DNA from: Didymella arachidicola
Taxonomy: Eukaryota > Ascomycota > Dothideomycetes > Pleosporales > Didymellaceae
Direction of reading: 5' to 3'
DNA length: 64,000 bases
Assembly: GCA_016630955.3 (NCBI GenBank)
Contig: CM049989.1
Location: forward strand, 1,240,001-1,304,000
In this document: positions 54,981 to 64,000 of the stretch, piece by piece
How the letters are laid out: each line of letters opens with the position of its first letter
Numbering within the stretch: position 1 is the first letter of the stretch
Notes under the pieces: model-generated
What the model saw: only the letters and a program-made list of their open reading frames with translations
Database searches by the model: none
Told to the model about the DNA's origin: nothing
Made by a program: the position numbers and the translations under genes

Positions 54981-55975
54981 CTACTGCTTGCCCTCGTAAT
55001 CCCTCGCCCAGACACTCTTAAACTTCTCCTTATCCACAGCAAACTCCAGCAAAAAGTCCCTCTCCAAATCATGCGTCCTCCGCCCAAGCAGCACCAAACT
55101 ATGCAGCGGCGCACCCAAATCAGCATGACACAGCTCCTCCAGCGTACCCGCAACAATCTCCTCACTCTCACTCCCCACCCTCGCAACCCCCACCGCCAAA
55201 CTCTCCCGCCCATACACACCCTCCCGCTTAATCTCCTCCTCCACCTCAATCATCTGCGCCGCACACTGCGCAACCGTCATGTACCGCGGCGGCTCGTAGA
55301 TCCTGCGCCCGCGCGCCATGTTCTCCAGCGACTGCTCCTTGACCTTGATGTCCAGCAGCACCAGCGTGTGCAGCCCGATCCGCGCGTTTTCGCCCACGCG
55401 GTCGTAGAACGACGCGGGTTTCCAGTTGTCCAGGAAGAACACCATGGACACGGTTTGTCCGAAGTTGTACAGCTGCAGGCCTGTTGTGCCGATTGAGGTT
55501 AGGATCGAGGCGTTGGGGATGGAGCGGGTGGGGATGCTGAGCTCGCGGGCGCGCAGGACGAGGTCGGTGTGTGTTGTTGCTCTGTTGGGGGGGAGGGCCA
55601 GTTAGTACCTTTGCCATTCCTGTGCGTGAAAGTGTACAATGGAGAGGGAACGCACCCGTACGGATCGCCGACGACGAGGAACGCGACGTCGACCTTGTCT
55701 GCGTCGGCGAGGATGTCGTCGCTGGACGACTCGACCATTTCGCGGTCTGCGATGATTACTTGGCGCCCATAAAACGACTCCTACTGCGGCTTGATCAGCA
55801 GTGTTCCCGCGCTGTACACGCTGCAGAGGGACGGCCTCACAAGCACTTCCTTGTCCACCAGCAGCACGGCCGTGTACGACTCGAGGTACACGCGCTCTGC
55901 CTTTTTGATAATCTCCAGGCCGCGCACCGTGACGTCCTTTTCGTCGGCGAGACCGAGTCCGACGAGGTACAACAT
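54981..55975 (-). CDS. DPH5: Diphthine methyl ester synthase
   Basis: Exons in transcript order are 55975-55841, 55780-55656 and 55581-54981, with introns of 60 (gtgagg..agtag) and 74 bases (gtgcgt..aacag). The product has 286 residues, close to yeast Dph5. This tetrapyrrole-methylase-fold enzyme adds methyl groups from SAM to the modified histidine of elongation factor 2 during diphthamide synthesis. Motifs are MLYLVGLGLADEKDVTVRG at the start, ADREMVE, VVGDPYGATTHTDL, the region ..SIGTTGLQLYNFGQTVS, and LLDIKVKEQSLENM. It acts in the cytosol. A second start further upstream is open in frame but lacks family resemblance. The gene is head-to-head with SPT3, with 345 bases between starts. Confidence 0.93.
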
Positions 55976-56320
55976 TGTTACTGTTGGTGCTGTGGTTCCG
56001 TTCTGTGTGTTCTGGAGGGAGACTTTGGCTATGGCGGGGGGTCTTGGGATTTTCTTTACAAGTTCGCGGGGCTGCGCGCAAGCGTAGGGCTGAGCCGGCA
56101 GGGGTCTGTCGCCGCTAGTGGGCCTTAGACCGCGTGCCTGCGTGCGACGTTCATCAGTTGCGCCGGGCTTGCGCATCGACTCTCGACTTGCGGGGGCTGC
56201 TTGAGGAAGCGAAGGAAGAGAGATTTCGCGCAAATCCATTCGAAGCGGGAGTTTGGGTCCCTTTGGAGCTGCAACGACCTCTACTACCACCGCCTAGATA
56301 CACACACGTGAACGCTCATC
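55976..56320. promoter_or_regulatory. Shared promoter, DPH5 / SPT3
   Basis: This 345-base region lies between divergent start codons. No TATA box was recognised. Confidence 0.5.
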
Positions 56321-57682
56321 ATGGCGGACAAGGACAAGCTGGCTAAGTACCGGACGGAGATCCAGCAGGTGTGTACTCTTCTCTTCTGCTTTTCTTCCTT
56401 TTTTCTGTCGGCGTTGGTTTGTTGTTACTTTTATTCCTCGATTTGGCATTTCCTGTCTCCTACTTGTCCTCCTCATGAATCCAGCACATGAAGCGTCTTT
56501 CTTTATGCTCGACACTACCGCACATACAATCTTTACGTTGCCATAAAGCTACTCATCTACTTTCTGTACATATGCTGGCGTCATCGTTGATCCAGATCAT
56601 CATGCTTTCTCTCCTGTCCAACGCCAATGGTGCTGCCAAAGCCACACAAGAACCTGATATCCTACTACTTCTCCAACCATGAACACAAACACAATGCTAA
56701 CCTCCTCAGATGATGTTCGTCTCCGGCGAAACCGGCGAGCCCTCCCCCGAAACCACCACCCTGATCGAATCCATAGTACAGGACCAAGTCCAACACATGC
56801 TGCGCGAATGCACCTCTCTCGCAACCCGGCGCGGCAGCAAATCCATCTCCACCGACGACCTCTTCATGCTAATCCGGCACGACCGCGCCAAAATCAGCCG
56901 TCTGCGCCACTTCCTGCAGTGGAAAGACGTGCGCCGCTCCGTCAAAGACAGCGACGACAAAGGCGGCGACGCAGGCGCGGATGTAGGGACCGGCGATGCA
57001 GACCTCGCAGCGGGCGTCATGGGCGGGGGCCCCGCGGGTCCCGGCCCAGAAGCCGGCAAGAAGGCGAAGCGCGCAAAGGTCGATCTGGTGTGGGATGTGC
57101 ATAGTTTCTTCAGCGAGTTCCCGCCGCAAAAAGACGATGTCGAGGACGAGGAGGAAGAGGAGATGAACTTCGCGACGCTGCAGCGCCTCAAGAACGCCGA
57201 TGAGCGCACCAAGAATATGACGAGGGAGGAGTATGTGCATTGGTCTGATTGCCGGCAGGCGTCGTTTACGTATCGCAAGGGCAAGCGGTTCAAGGAGTGG
57301 GCTGGGTTTGGCCTGATTACGGACAGCAAGCCGAGCGACGACATCATTGATATCCTGGGGTTTTTGACGTTTGAGATTGTGCAGACGCTGACCGAGGAGG
57401 CGCTCAAGGTCAAGGACGCAGAGGATGCGTACAAGAAGAGCACCGGCGGCGAACAGAATCGGCTCAAGAGGAAGCGGGAGAGGGGCTTGTTTGATCCGCC
57501 TGAGGAGGCCAGAGAGCCGGTGCAGCCCAGCCACGTGCAGGAGGGTTACAGGAGACTGCAGAGGGGGAACAACAAGTCAAGAGCTATGCTGAACTTCACG
57601 AGGATTGTGCATCGGGCTGCCTTGAGACTGGTAAGTCCTTGCTCTATGGTGTTGACAGCTTGCTAATGCAGAACAGATCTAG
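56321..57682 (+). CDS. SPT3: SAGA complex subunit Spt3
   Basis: Exons are 56321-56368, 56710-57630 and 57677-57682. The first intron is 341 bases (gtgtgt..ctcag, branch GCTAAC), unusually long for this window. The last intron (57631-57676) ends GAACAG, so the final exon is just ATC TAG and the protein ends ..RAALRLI. The product has 324 residues. The first ~100 residues form the histone-fold pair typical of Spt3 (YRTEIQQMMFVSGE, TTLIESIVQDQV, SKSISTDDLFMLIRHDRAKISRLRHFL). The C-terminal half is also conserved (MNFATLQRLKNADERTKNMTREEYVHWSDCRQASFTYRK.., LNFTRIVHRAALRL). Spt3 helps SAGA deliver TBP to promoters. An alternative acceptor at 57670 would give a longer, unlikely tail. Confidence 0.9.
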
Positions 57683-58115
57683 CAGTCGACTAAGACTTCT
57701 TCTCGTACTGGTATGGCGCAAAGGTTCCTAGATATCCACGAATACGGTGTCCGGCGTTGGATTGCTTTCCATATTTGGCCGTGTGCTCAGTGGAGCTGAG
57801 GTGGTCAGGCTTGGCGGACGTAGAACAAGACATCAATTCATCAAAGCCTGGGACGATAAGAAAGAAGATTAACTCCAAGATTGACCACTCGTTTCTAATG
57901 TGCCGATGCAACCTATCCCTTTTTCATGGACATTCATAAGCATCGGGAGTTCAGAAGAGGCAGCCTTGTCAGTCGGGTATGCAGCATGGAGAAAAGTGCT
58001 CGTTTGCAACCCAGACGTACATGAAACATGACCGCATATGCCGAGATAGAAAGGAGATTTGCGCCCTCCTTTAACCCTGAAAAGACCCACGCCGGTTGTT
58101 TATCATGTCGTCCAT
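57683..58115. other. Convergent 3' flank, no gene seen
   Basis: This holds the 3' regions of SPT3 (plus) and eL19 (minus). Nothing else is supported. Confidence 0.5.
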
Positions 58116-59047
58116 CTACTCCTCGTCACCCAGCTGAGCCGCGCGCTTCTGCTGGACACGCTCCTGCCTCCTCTCCCTCGCGGCCTTGGTCTTCGCGCGC
58201 TTGGCATCCATCTCCTCCTTGATGGCCCTGTCGCGGGCTTTCTCAGCCTTAGCCTTGTGGATCTGTGCTGCATGTCAGTAACCGACGCTGAGCGGGGGTG
58301 ACAGGGTCATGATGTCATGTCAGGGGGAACGTACGTGCTCAACGAGGGCACGCTTGTGCTTGAAGGTGTTACCCTTGGAGAGGTGGTACAGCTCGTGGTA
58401 GAGGTGCTTGTCGATCTTTCCGGCGGCGCGGTACTTGACCAAGAGACGGCGGAGGACACGGAGACGGCGCATCCAGAGGACTTGGCTGTGGTTCCGTGTC
58501 AGCAACATTCCATGTGCGTCTGCGCACCGCACTGTGTTATGCTCTGTTTCTCATATCGCGTGCGGCGGCCGGGTCGATGCTGCATACCTGGGCATACGGG
58601 CGTCCTTGGTACCCTTCCTCTTACCGAAACCACGGTGACGGCCGATGCGGCGGGCGGCGGTCAGCTCACGGGCACGGGTGCGCGAGTGCATGGTGACGGG
58701 CTTGCGGATGATGAGACCATCCTGGACGAGCTTGCGGATGGTCTGGCGAGAGTTGGCGTTGGCAATCTCGCTGGTCTCGTTGGGATCAAGCCAGATCTTG
58801 CGCTTGCCGCAGCCGACCACGGAGGCCGCAAGGCGCTTCTGCGTGCGGAGGTTGACCCTATGAGACACTCCCGTCAGTACTCTGCTCTCGGCGTGCTTGT
58901 ATACGGCGTGGTAGAAGACTGTGCAAAGAGGGGTTCGCCACTCCGCGAGTCGCTCTGGAAGCAGCACCACGAGCCGGGAGGGTTGTAGGGATATCGCAAT
59001 TGCTGCTCGATCGATTGAGCGTGTGTAGACGGCCGGATTCCTTACAT
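58116..59047 (-). CDS. RPL19: 60S ribosomal protein eL19 (start codon split by an intron)
   Basis: Coding pieces in transcript order are 59047-59046, 58857-58588, 58485-58335 and 58262-58116, with introns of 188, 102 and 72 bases. The product has 189 residues, the same as yeast. The first coding exon contributes only A and T of the start codon; after the 188-base intron (gtaagg..TACTGAC..catag) the G follows and the frame reads M-VNLRTQKRLAASVVGCGKRK. Other conserved parts are DPNETSEIANANSRQTIRKLVQDGLII, the basic RARELTAARRIGRHRGFGKRKGT, and the helical C-terminal tail. eL19 sits at the back of the large subunit and contacts the small subunit through its tail. An inverted CCAAT lies at 59153-59157, about 110 bases upstream. 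Confidence 0.95.
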
Positions 59048-59644
59048 TTTCGATGATGTTGTCGACGTGGTCGTGCTGTCGGGTTAGTAAAGACTCGTCG
59101 GGGACAGAGGAGGTTCGCGAGAATGGCTGTGGGCGCCATAAGCGAGCCCAAAATTGGCTCGAGCCAAGCCCGCTCGGGCCACCCCCTCACGTGCAGCATC
59201 ATACATTACGCGCCGAAACACGACTGTTTGGCATTTTTGCTTTCTGAATCTATTATTGCAAGTCGTTTGCAGTAGTCTGTTGTCATGTCTAGGCTTGTCA
59301 CGAAATTGCGTTGCTCAAGGCTGCTGCACATGGCAGTGTTGATCTGAACCACGGATCGGCAGCCTTCCAATAGTAACGTCTGTGCAAGATACATATGCCT
59401 CTACATTTCTGCAGCGCATTCAAACCGACTTGCAATGCTCCGTTATCGTCCCACACGTCAGCCAGGAGGTGCTCAGAATGACTCCTTCCTGATCGTCACA
59501 AGCTAGCCTCGTCACGAGATTCGCCGCCAAAGTTGCTCGCAGTAATGGCGGCAGTGGTCAGCCGAATAACAATGAAGTTACAATAAAGAGAAGCTGGCTT
59601 GCATCAAAAAATACGGCTCAGCTGTCCGAATTATTGCATTTCGT
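59048..59644. promoter_or_regulatory. Promoter of eL19 and 3' flank of FUSC/BRE4 gene
   Basis: The first ~150 bases hold a CCAAT box (59153-59157 on minus) overlapped by nested GAGCC/GGCTC inverted repeats, including the palindrome GGCTCGAGCC (59156-59165 approximately). The rest holds nothing I recognise. Confidence 0.5.
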
Positions 59645-62600
59645 CTACTGCAGCTTGAGGTCTTCTTCGCTCAACACGCCATACAATTTTTCAATCTCCT
59701 GCCCTATGATGCCGAGGTCGTGCGCCAGCTGTGCAGTCACCAAAGCTGTGTGGGAAGTCAGTACAGGGTCTCAAGATACGGTACAACAATGTGGCCACTT
59801 ACCGTAAGCATACAACAGCTCATAGTCCTCGTCCTTGGCTATAACCTTGCCGAGCCCGGTCCGCCTGAACTCGAACACTTTCGCAAGCAGTCGATCTCTG
59901 GTGTGTTCGACATTCGGCAGAACATCGTTCAACGGGTACTCCAATTTCATAGAAGATGCCATGACTGGTCTGTGTTAGTGGGAAGGCCAGTTTGTGCGGA
60001 CATCACAGCTTACCAGAGAACAAGTGACTAATCCGCCAACTGAGTTCAGTCCACTCCTTCCGCGTGTACTTCAAAACCTCCTTCTCTCCCTCAGATGCCT
60101 TCAGATCCTTCAGTACGATGACATTCATCGCGTGCATGCTGTCTAAGATGCGGCTCGTGGCACCCATGATCACCTTGAAGCTCTTAGCAGGGAAAGGGCC
60201 CCTCAGCTCGAACTCGAAGGTAGCAGCGGTGCAAAGCGACTCAAGGTGACTCAAGAAACGCCGCAGCTCGAACTCTTCGCGTTCGCTCATGTACGAGGAC
60301 GGTCTGTGAGTGTCGTCGAGGTTGGCATCGAGCAGCGTCTTTAGTGGACCACGCTTCCAAATCAAACCCATCTTGAGCCAAAGCAGAGAGGTGCCCTTCT
60401 TCAACTTGCGTCGAGCAGAGATGGGCCAGATGAGCCTAGTCACCACAATACCCCAGATACAACCCGCCATAACAGCTACGACACGATGCAACACGATCTC
60501 CCAAATCTCAGGAGATATGCCGCCCTCGTCGTTGTCGTCCTCATCCTCGTCTTTGATCGAAAGTGAGTAGGCGTACAGGGCTGACAGGTTGTATGTGAGA
60601 AGAATGAAACGACCCATAGGGCCTTTACCTTTGCCAACGATGATGTAGAAGCACATCAAAGACACCAGCCAGCCGAAGAAGCCGAGCAGAAATGGGTTCT
60701 CATCGGCCGCAATCCACGCAACGATAGCATAGACGGCTCCAAGACAAGTACCGAAGAATCGCTGGAATCCAGTCGTGTTCGAAGCGCCGATGGTCATCGA
60801 ACAGACCAACATGTAAGACAAGAGACCCCATTCACCACGCCAATGACCGTATAGACCTCTTGTGGGCTCAATGAAAGCCCACATAGCGTAGAGCACAGCA
60901 CCAATGCCAACTTTGACCGCATACTTCAAATCGTCTCTCCTAAAGACAGCGAGAGCAACCCAGGTGCGGTATGAGAGTGGCTGCTCCTTCTCAGATTTAT
61001 ACGGGTCGCCACGTGTGGATCTGCGATAGATAGGGTTGTGGATTTCGTGCGATCCACCCGGGGTCTGGTCGGTATCTTCGTCGATCAAGCTCGAGTTCCC
61101 TGAATCGCCACTTTCAGCATGTTTGTTCTTGCGCCCTCTTTGCCAAAACTTGAGCCACTTGAAGCTTCTACGACGGGGGTAGCGGTGAACATTAGCTTTC
61201 AGCTCTTCAAGAACATCTAGGAAAACGACCATGTCTTCGGCAAAGTCTTCAAGTGATGAGCTGAAGTAGCCACAGCTCGCTGCCACTTCCTCGAAGTCTG
61301 CAGCAACCGCTGCCGATCCAGCTTTAGAGGGTATCTTGGTCTTGTATACAACATCGAGAGCCTCGCGCTTAGCGTGAGAAAATAGTGCTTTGGCGTCAAC
61401 AAGGCTATGGCGAAAGTGCTCGTTGATCGTCATGTTGTAATCCGGACCGGGACCGAAGGGCAATTCTGACAGTACTTCACGTAGGGTGTACGTCAATGAT
61501 TTCTGTCAAGTTAGCAGGCAAGCTGAGAGGTCCAGACAGATCGTATCTTACCATAGGCGGTCCCAGATGGGCGATGAAGACAGAAAACATGTCCGCCGGC
61601 GTAAGGTTAGACTTCACGAAATCAGGTAACCTGAAGGAGGGTTCACGACTGTTTGATTCGTCATCCGATACATCAGCAGAGGCCTGTACAGATGGTTCGC
61701 CAGTGACAGGCTCAGGCAATTCGTCAATCGAAGCTAGTATGCTTGTGCGCCTGTCGGTGTGACTGAGGGCGGGAGAAAGCAGTTGAGGTGGACTTTGCGA
61801 TAGGTTTTGCTCAGAGAAGATTGAGGAGCTTACAGTACCATTGGTGGGTACGTTCTCGGAAGGCGTGCTAGCCATCTTGTCGGACTGTGCAAGTAGTGTG
61901 AGCTGTGTCTCCGCGGCGCTCCTCAAGCCGCCAATGCTCTGGATGAGCTTCTCGAGGCATTTGACCAGACGTGCACTAATCTTATATTCCTCTTCGGTGC
62001 CGAGGACGTAATGCTCAAATTTGGCTTCTCCGAGATTCTTCACAAGCGTCTTGTAGGTCGATTGACTTTTGTTTGAAGCTTTGATGAAAGACTCATTTCT
62101 GAGGTCTTGTTCGGCGCCAGAGAGAAAGCTGCGAGCAATTGCGTTCAAATTTTCGGCCATCGCATCGGTCGACTGGATAAAGGTATCACGATACTCTGTT
62201 CGCGCTGATTTTGGTCGCACCAAGAGAGCCACTGCAGCCGATGCCGTACATCCCATGATGACCATTTTCAACACCTGCCAGATCTTGTTGTACGAGAATG
62301 TTGCGTTTTGCACAGCACCCTCTTTGGTCAACACTGTGATCAGCGCGAGGGATGTCAAAGAGCAAGCCACGTTGACGAGAGGATTGCCCAGCTTATGTTT
62401 AGTCCAGCCCACAAGACCAAGACCACCTCCACAGAAAACGATGAGCACAATAATGTGCCCAACTATAAGCAGGTCCTTGTGGCCGAACCAAGCAGAGACT
62501 GCCATGCTCGAGAAGGACACGAAGGCAGCATACATGAAGGCAGCGAATGCCAGGATGACGGCTTCGATCATGCTACCTGCTGAACGTGCAGGATGGAAGT

Positions 62601-63058
62601 ACACCGTGATCGTAGCGACCATGTGCTTTCCATCGTTCTTGCCAAGTATGGCCGCGATTTGCGGGACGAAGGTTGCCAGAGAACCCAAGATGTACGCCAA
62701 CGAGCATTTCAGTATTCCAATGCCGGTAGGGGAGGTCGCGTATGCGTATGCTTGTAGTAGTCTGAACCTGATGTCTTCCTGCAGTCTCTCAAACCTCCCC
62801 AACTCTGCATGTCGCGAAGGGTCGAACTCGCCTGGCGCAAGCAGGAATTCGGAGGATTCGGTGTTGCGGTGGAACGATCGTCGAAGGGTAAAGTTTCGTT
62901 TGACGCGCTCGCCAGTCTTCGGTTGTATCATCGTCACAGACCGTAGCTGCGGGTCATCGTAAGCTCATTGCCTTCAAGACATGCTCGCTGAAGCATTCGG
63001 CGCTTACGCTGGGTCGCAGGAAGCGGCGCTCCGCCGGAGTCTGTAAAGACTCGGTCAT
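59645..63058 (-). CDS. FUSC/ArAE-type membrane protein with BRE4 (DUF2421) region
   Basis: Five exons in transcript order, 63058-63008, 62946-61552, 61502-60014, 59964-59803 and 59745-59645, encode 1065 residues. Introns are 61, 49, 49 and 57 bases, all GT..AG. The small first exon gives MTESLQTPAERRFLRPS. There are two clusters of membrane spans: N-terminal (ILKCSLAYILGSLATFVPQIAAIL.., HIIVLIVFCGGGLGLVG.., WQVLKMVIMGCTASAAVALLV) and central (KYAVKVGIGAVLYAMWAF.., LLSYMLVCSMTIGAS.., LHRVVAVMAGCIWGIVVTRLIWPI). A cytosolic loop and a helical C-terminal region follow. This matches fungal aromatic-acid-exporter-like proteins with a BRE4 tail; yeast Bre4 mutants are brefeldin-A sensitive. A transporter of organic anions is plausible, but the substrate is unknown. 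The two last exons are too short for ORF calling. Confidence 0.85.
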
Positions 63059-63500
63059 CGTGTTGTCGTCTCGACAGTATCAGGGTTTAGGTTGCCGTTT
63101 CGGACATGTTAGAAGTGTCTTAGGAACAAAATCCACGGTGGTGCTATTGTGAGGCTAGGTGCTCTCGACCCAGACGAGACCGTGCTACAAGACAAGGCTT
63201 ACTGACGTCGATCAGCTCAGCCACCTTCTTTTGCATCGCGCAAGTGTGGAATCTAAGCGCTAAGGGTAGCAGTAGACTGCACCGCGAGCAGTCTCATGTA
63301 TTTCGATTCTCAACTCCCTCACCAAGCTGGCACATGCCTGTTGTCACCGCGATGATGAACGCCAAAGTCACGGACGCGACTGCCCTCGTTAGTGGGGCGC
63401 GGCTCTCATTGGCCGACTAGTGAAGGCCATCACAACCTCTTCTATCTTACTGCAACAGCCTCCACTATACCAACAACAACCGGCCAAAATAAAGCTGACT
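63059..63500. promoter_or_regulatory. Shared promoter, FUSC/BRE4 gene / small disordered protein
   Basis: This is 442 bases between divergent starts. An inverted CCAAT (ATTGG, 63408-63412) lies about 90 bases upstream of the plus-strand ATG. Confidence 0.5.
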
Positions 63501-63992
63501 ATGGATGACCCCGATGAGAATGACGAGATGGCAGCAATGATGGGCTTCTCATCGTTTGGTGGCACCAAGAAGCGAAAGTTCGATCAGACGAAGTCACCAG
63601 CTAAAGAAGAGTACAGTGCCAGCGGCGCCAACTCGACCGAGCTAGGCGTAAGGACCAAAGTTCCAGACACTCAAACATCAAGTGACGGAGAGACACCCAT
63701 CATTTCTGCTACTGCTGCAGCGATGCAACCACCACCTTCCGGTGGACTCGCAAGCTTCCTCGCCAGAGGTCAAGCACTACCAGCAAAGCCACCACAGACT
63801 GCATCGAGTCATACGGAGACCGTGTCCCAAGATAACCATTCGGCATCCGAGAAAGTCTCATTTGGAGGGCCTTCTATTTCTAGAGCTGAGCTGAACGCTC
63901 TACGTTTTGGTGTGCCCAACGAGAATGGCGATGCGGCCTACTTCCTGCCCAGCTTTATCGAAGACCCGTGGGAGAAGCTGTCTCCATGTTGA
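63501..63992 (+). CDS. Small disordered fungal protein, possibly continuing past a splice site
   Basis: The ATG at 63501 gives 163 residues to the TGA at 63992. It has an acidic start (MDDPDENDEMAAMM), then GFSSFGGTKKRKFDQ, which looks like a nuclear signal, then Ser/Thr/Pro/Gln-rich disorder. The more ordered end is SRAELNALRFGVPNENGDAAYFLPSFIEDPWEKL. The combination of GFSSFG..KKRKFD and FLPSFIEDPW is familiar from conserved fungal proteins of unknown function. I give no function. The window ends 8 bases after the stop, so a missed intron near the end and further exons cannot be excluded. It is probably nuclear, by composition only. Confidence 0.65.
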   Translation: MDDPDENDEMAAMMGFSSFGGTKKRKFDQTKSPAKEEYSASGANSTELGVRTKVPDTQTSSDGETPIISATAAAMQPPPSGGLASFLARGQALPAKPPQTASSHTETVSQDNHSASEKVSFGGPSISRAELNALRFGVPNENGDAAYFLPSFIEDPWEKLSPC

Positions 63993-64000
63993 CTCGAGGT

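Noticed and set aside
55602..56128. Long ORFs overlapping DPH5 in other frames on both strands
   Set aside because: These are shadows of the DPH5 exons; the spliced DPH5 model accounts for the conserved sequence.
62069..62962. 297-codon plus-strand ORF opposite the FUSC/BRE4 gene
   Set aside because: It is antisense to membrane-span coding sequence; its composition mirrors that of the real gene.

Overview
The window is nuclear DNA from a filamentous ascomycete (Pezizomycotina). The evidence is the mix of genes: a group X hybrid histidine kinase, a delta-8 sphingolipid desaturase with a fused cytochrome b5 domain, a Vac7-type regulator, a HAM1-like protein and a GPI-anchored wall or membrane protein. 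Introns are mostly 45-110 bases with GT..AG ends and CTAAC/CTGAC-like branch sites. Dothideomycetes is my best guess for the class, but that is inference. I see no transposon, CRISPR array, rRNA, intact tRNA or biosynthetic gene cluster.

Layout. 1-767: 3' part of an MFS sugar transporter. 1477-8769: a large disordered protein with a Cys/His-rich N-terminus, an orphan protein, and a PGM2-type phosphopentomutase (all minus). 9355-17509: delta-8 sphingolipid desaturase, Vac7 homologue, and a secreted EGF-plus-propeller protein (all plus). 17650-21073: SAM methyltransferase, TRAPP subunit Trs20, and mitochondrial ribosomal protein mL60. 21574-27763: a disordered protein, then a head-to-head pair of a DgoD-type sugar-acid dehydratase and a DHDPS/KDG-aldolase-family enzyme, then a GPI-anchored protein. 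28543-39205: an ankyrin-DIL protein and, divergent from it, a 2368-residue hybrid histidine kinase. 39554-41048: two tandem AT-hook paralogues. 42683-48990: malic enzyme and a HAM1-like protein. 51161-63058: coiled-coil protein, OST3/6, DPH5, SPT3, ribosomal protein eL19, and a FUSC/BRE4 membrane protein. 63501-63992: a small disordered protein at the right edge.

Most genes are housekeeping: secretion and N-glycosylation (Trs20, OST3/6), translation (mL60, eL19, DPH5), transcription (SPT3), carbon metabolism (malic enzyme, phosphopentomutase) and vacuole or membrane lipids (Vac7, desaturase). Seven or more neighbouring pairs are head-to-head with short shared promoters. The only pair that looks like a dedicated pathway is the dehydratase plus aldolase: together they would turn an aldonate into pyruvate and glyceraldehyde without a kinase step.

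All exon-intron models were built by eye from reading frame, splice-site consensus and protein continuity. Every multi-exon model given here sums to a whole number of codons. No database search was run; family names rest on recognised motifs.
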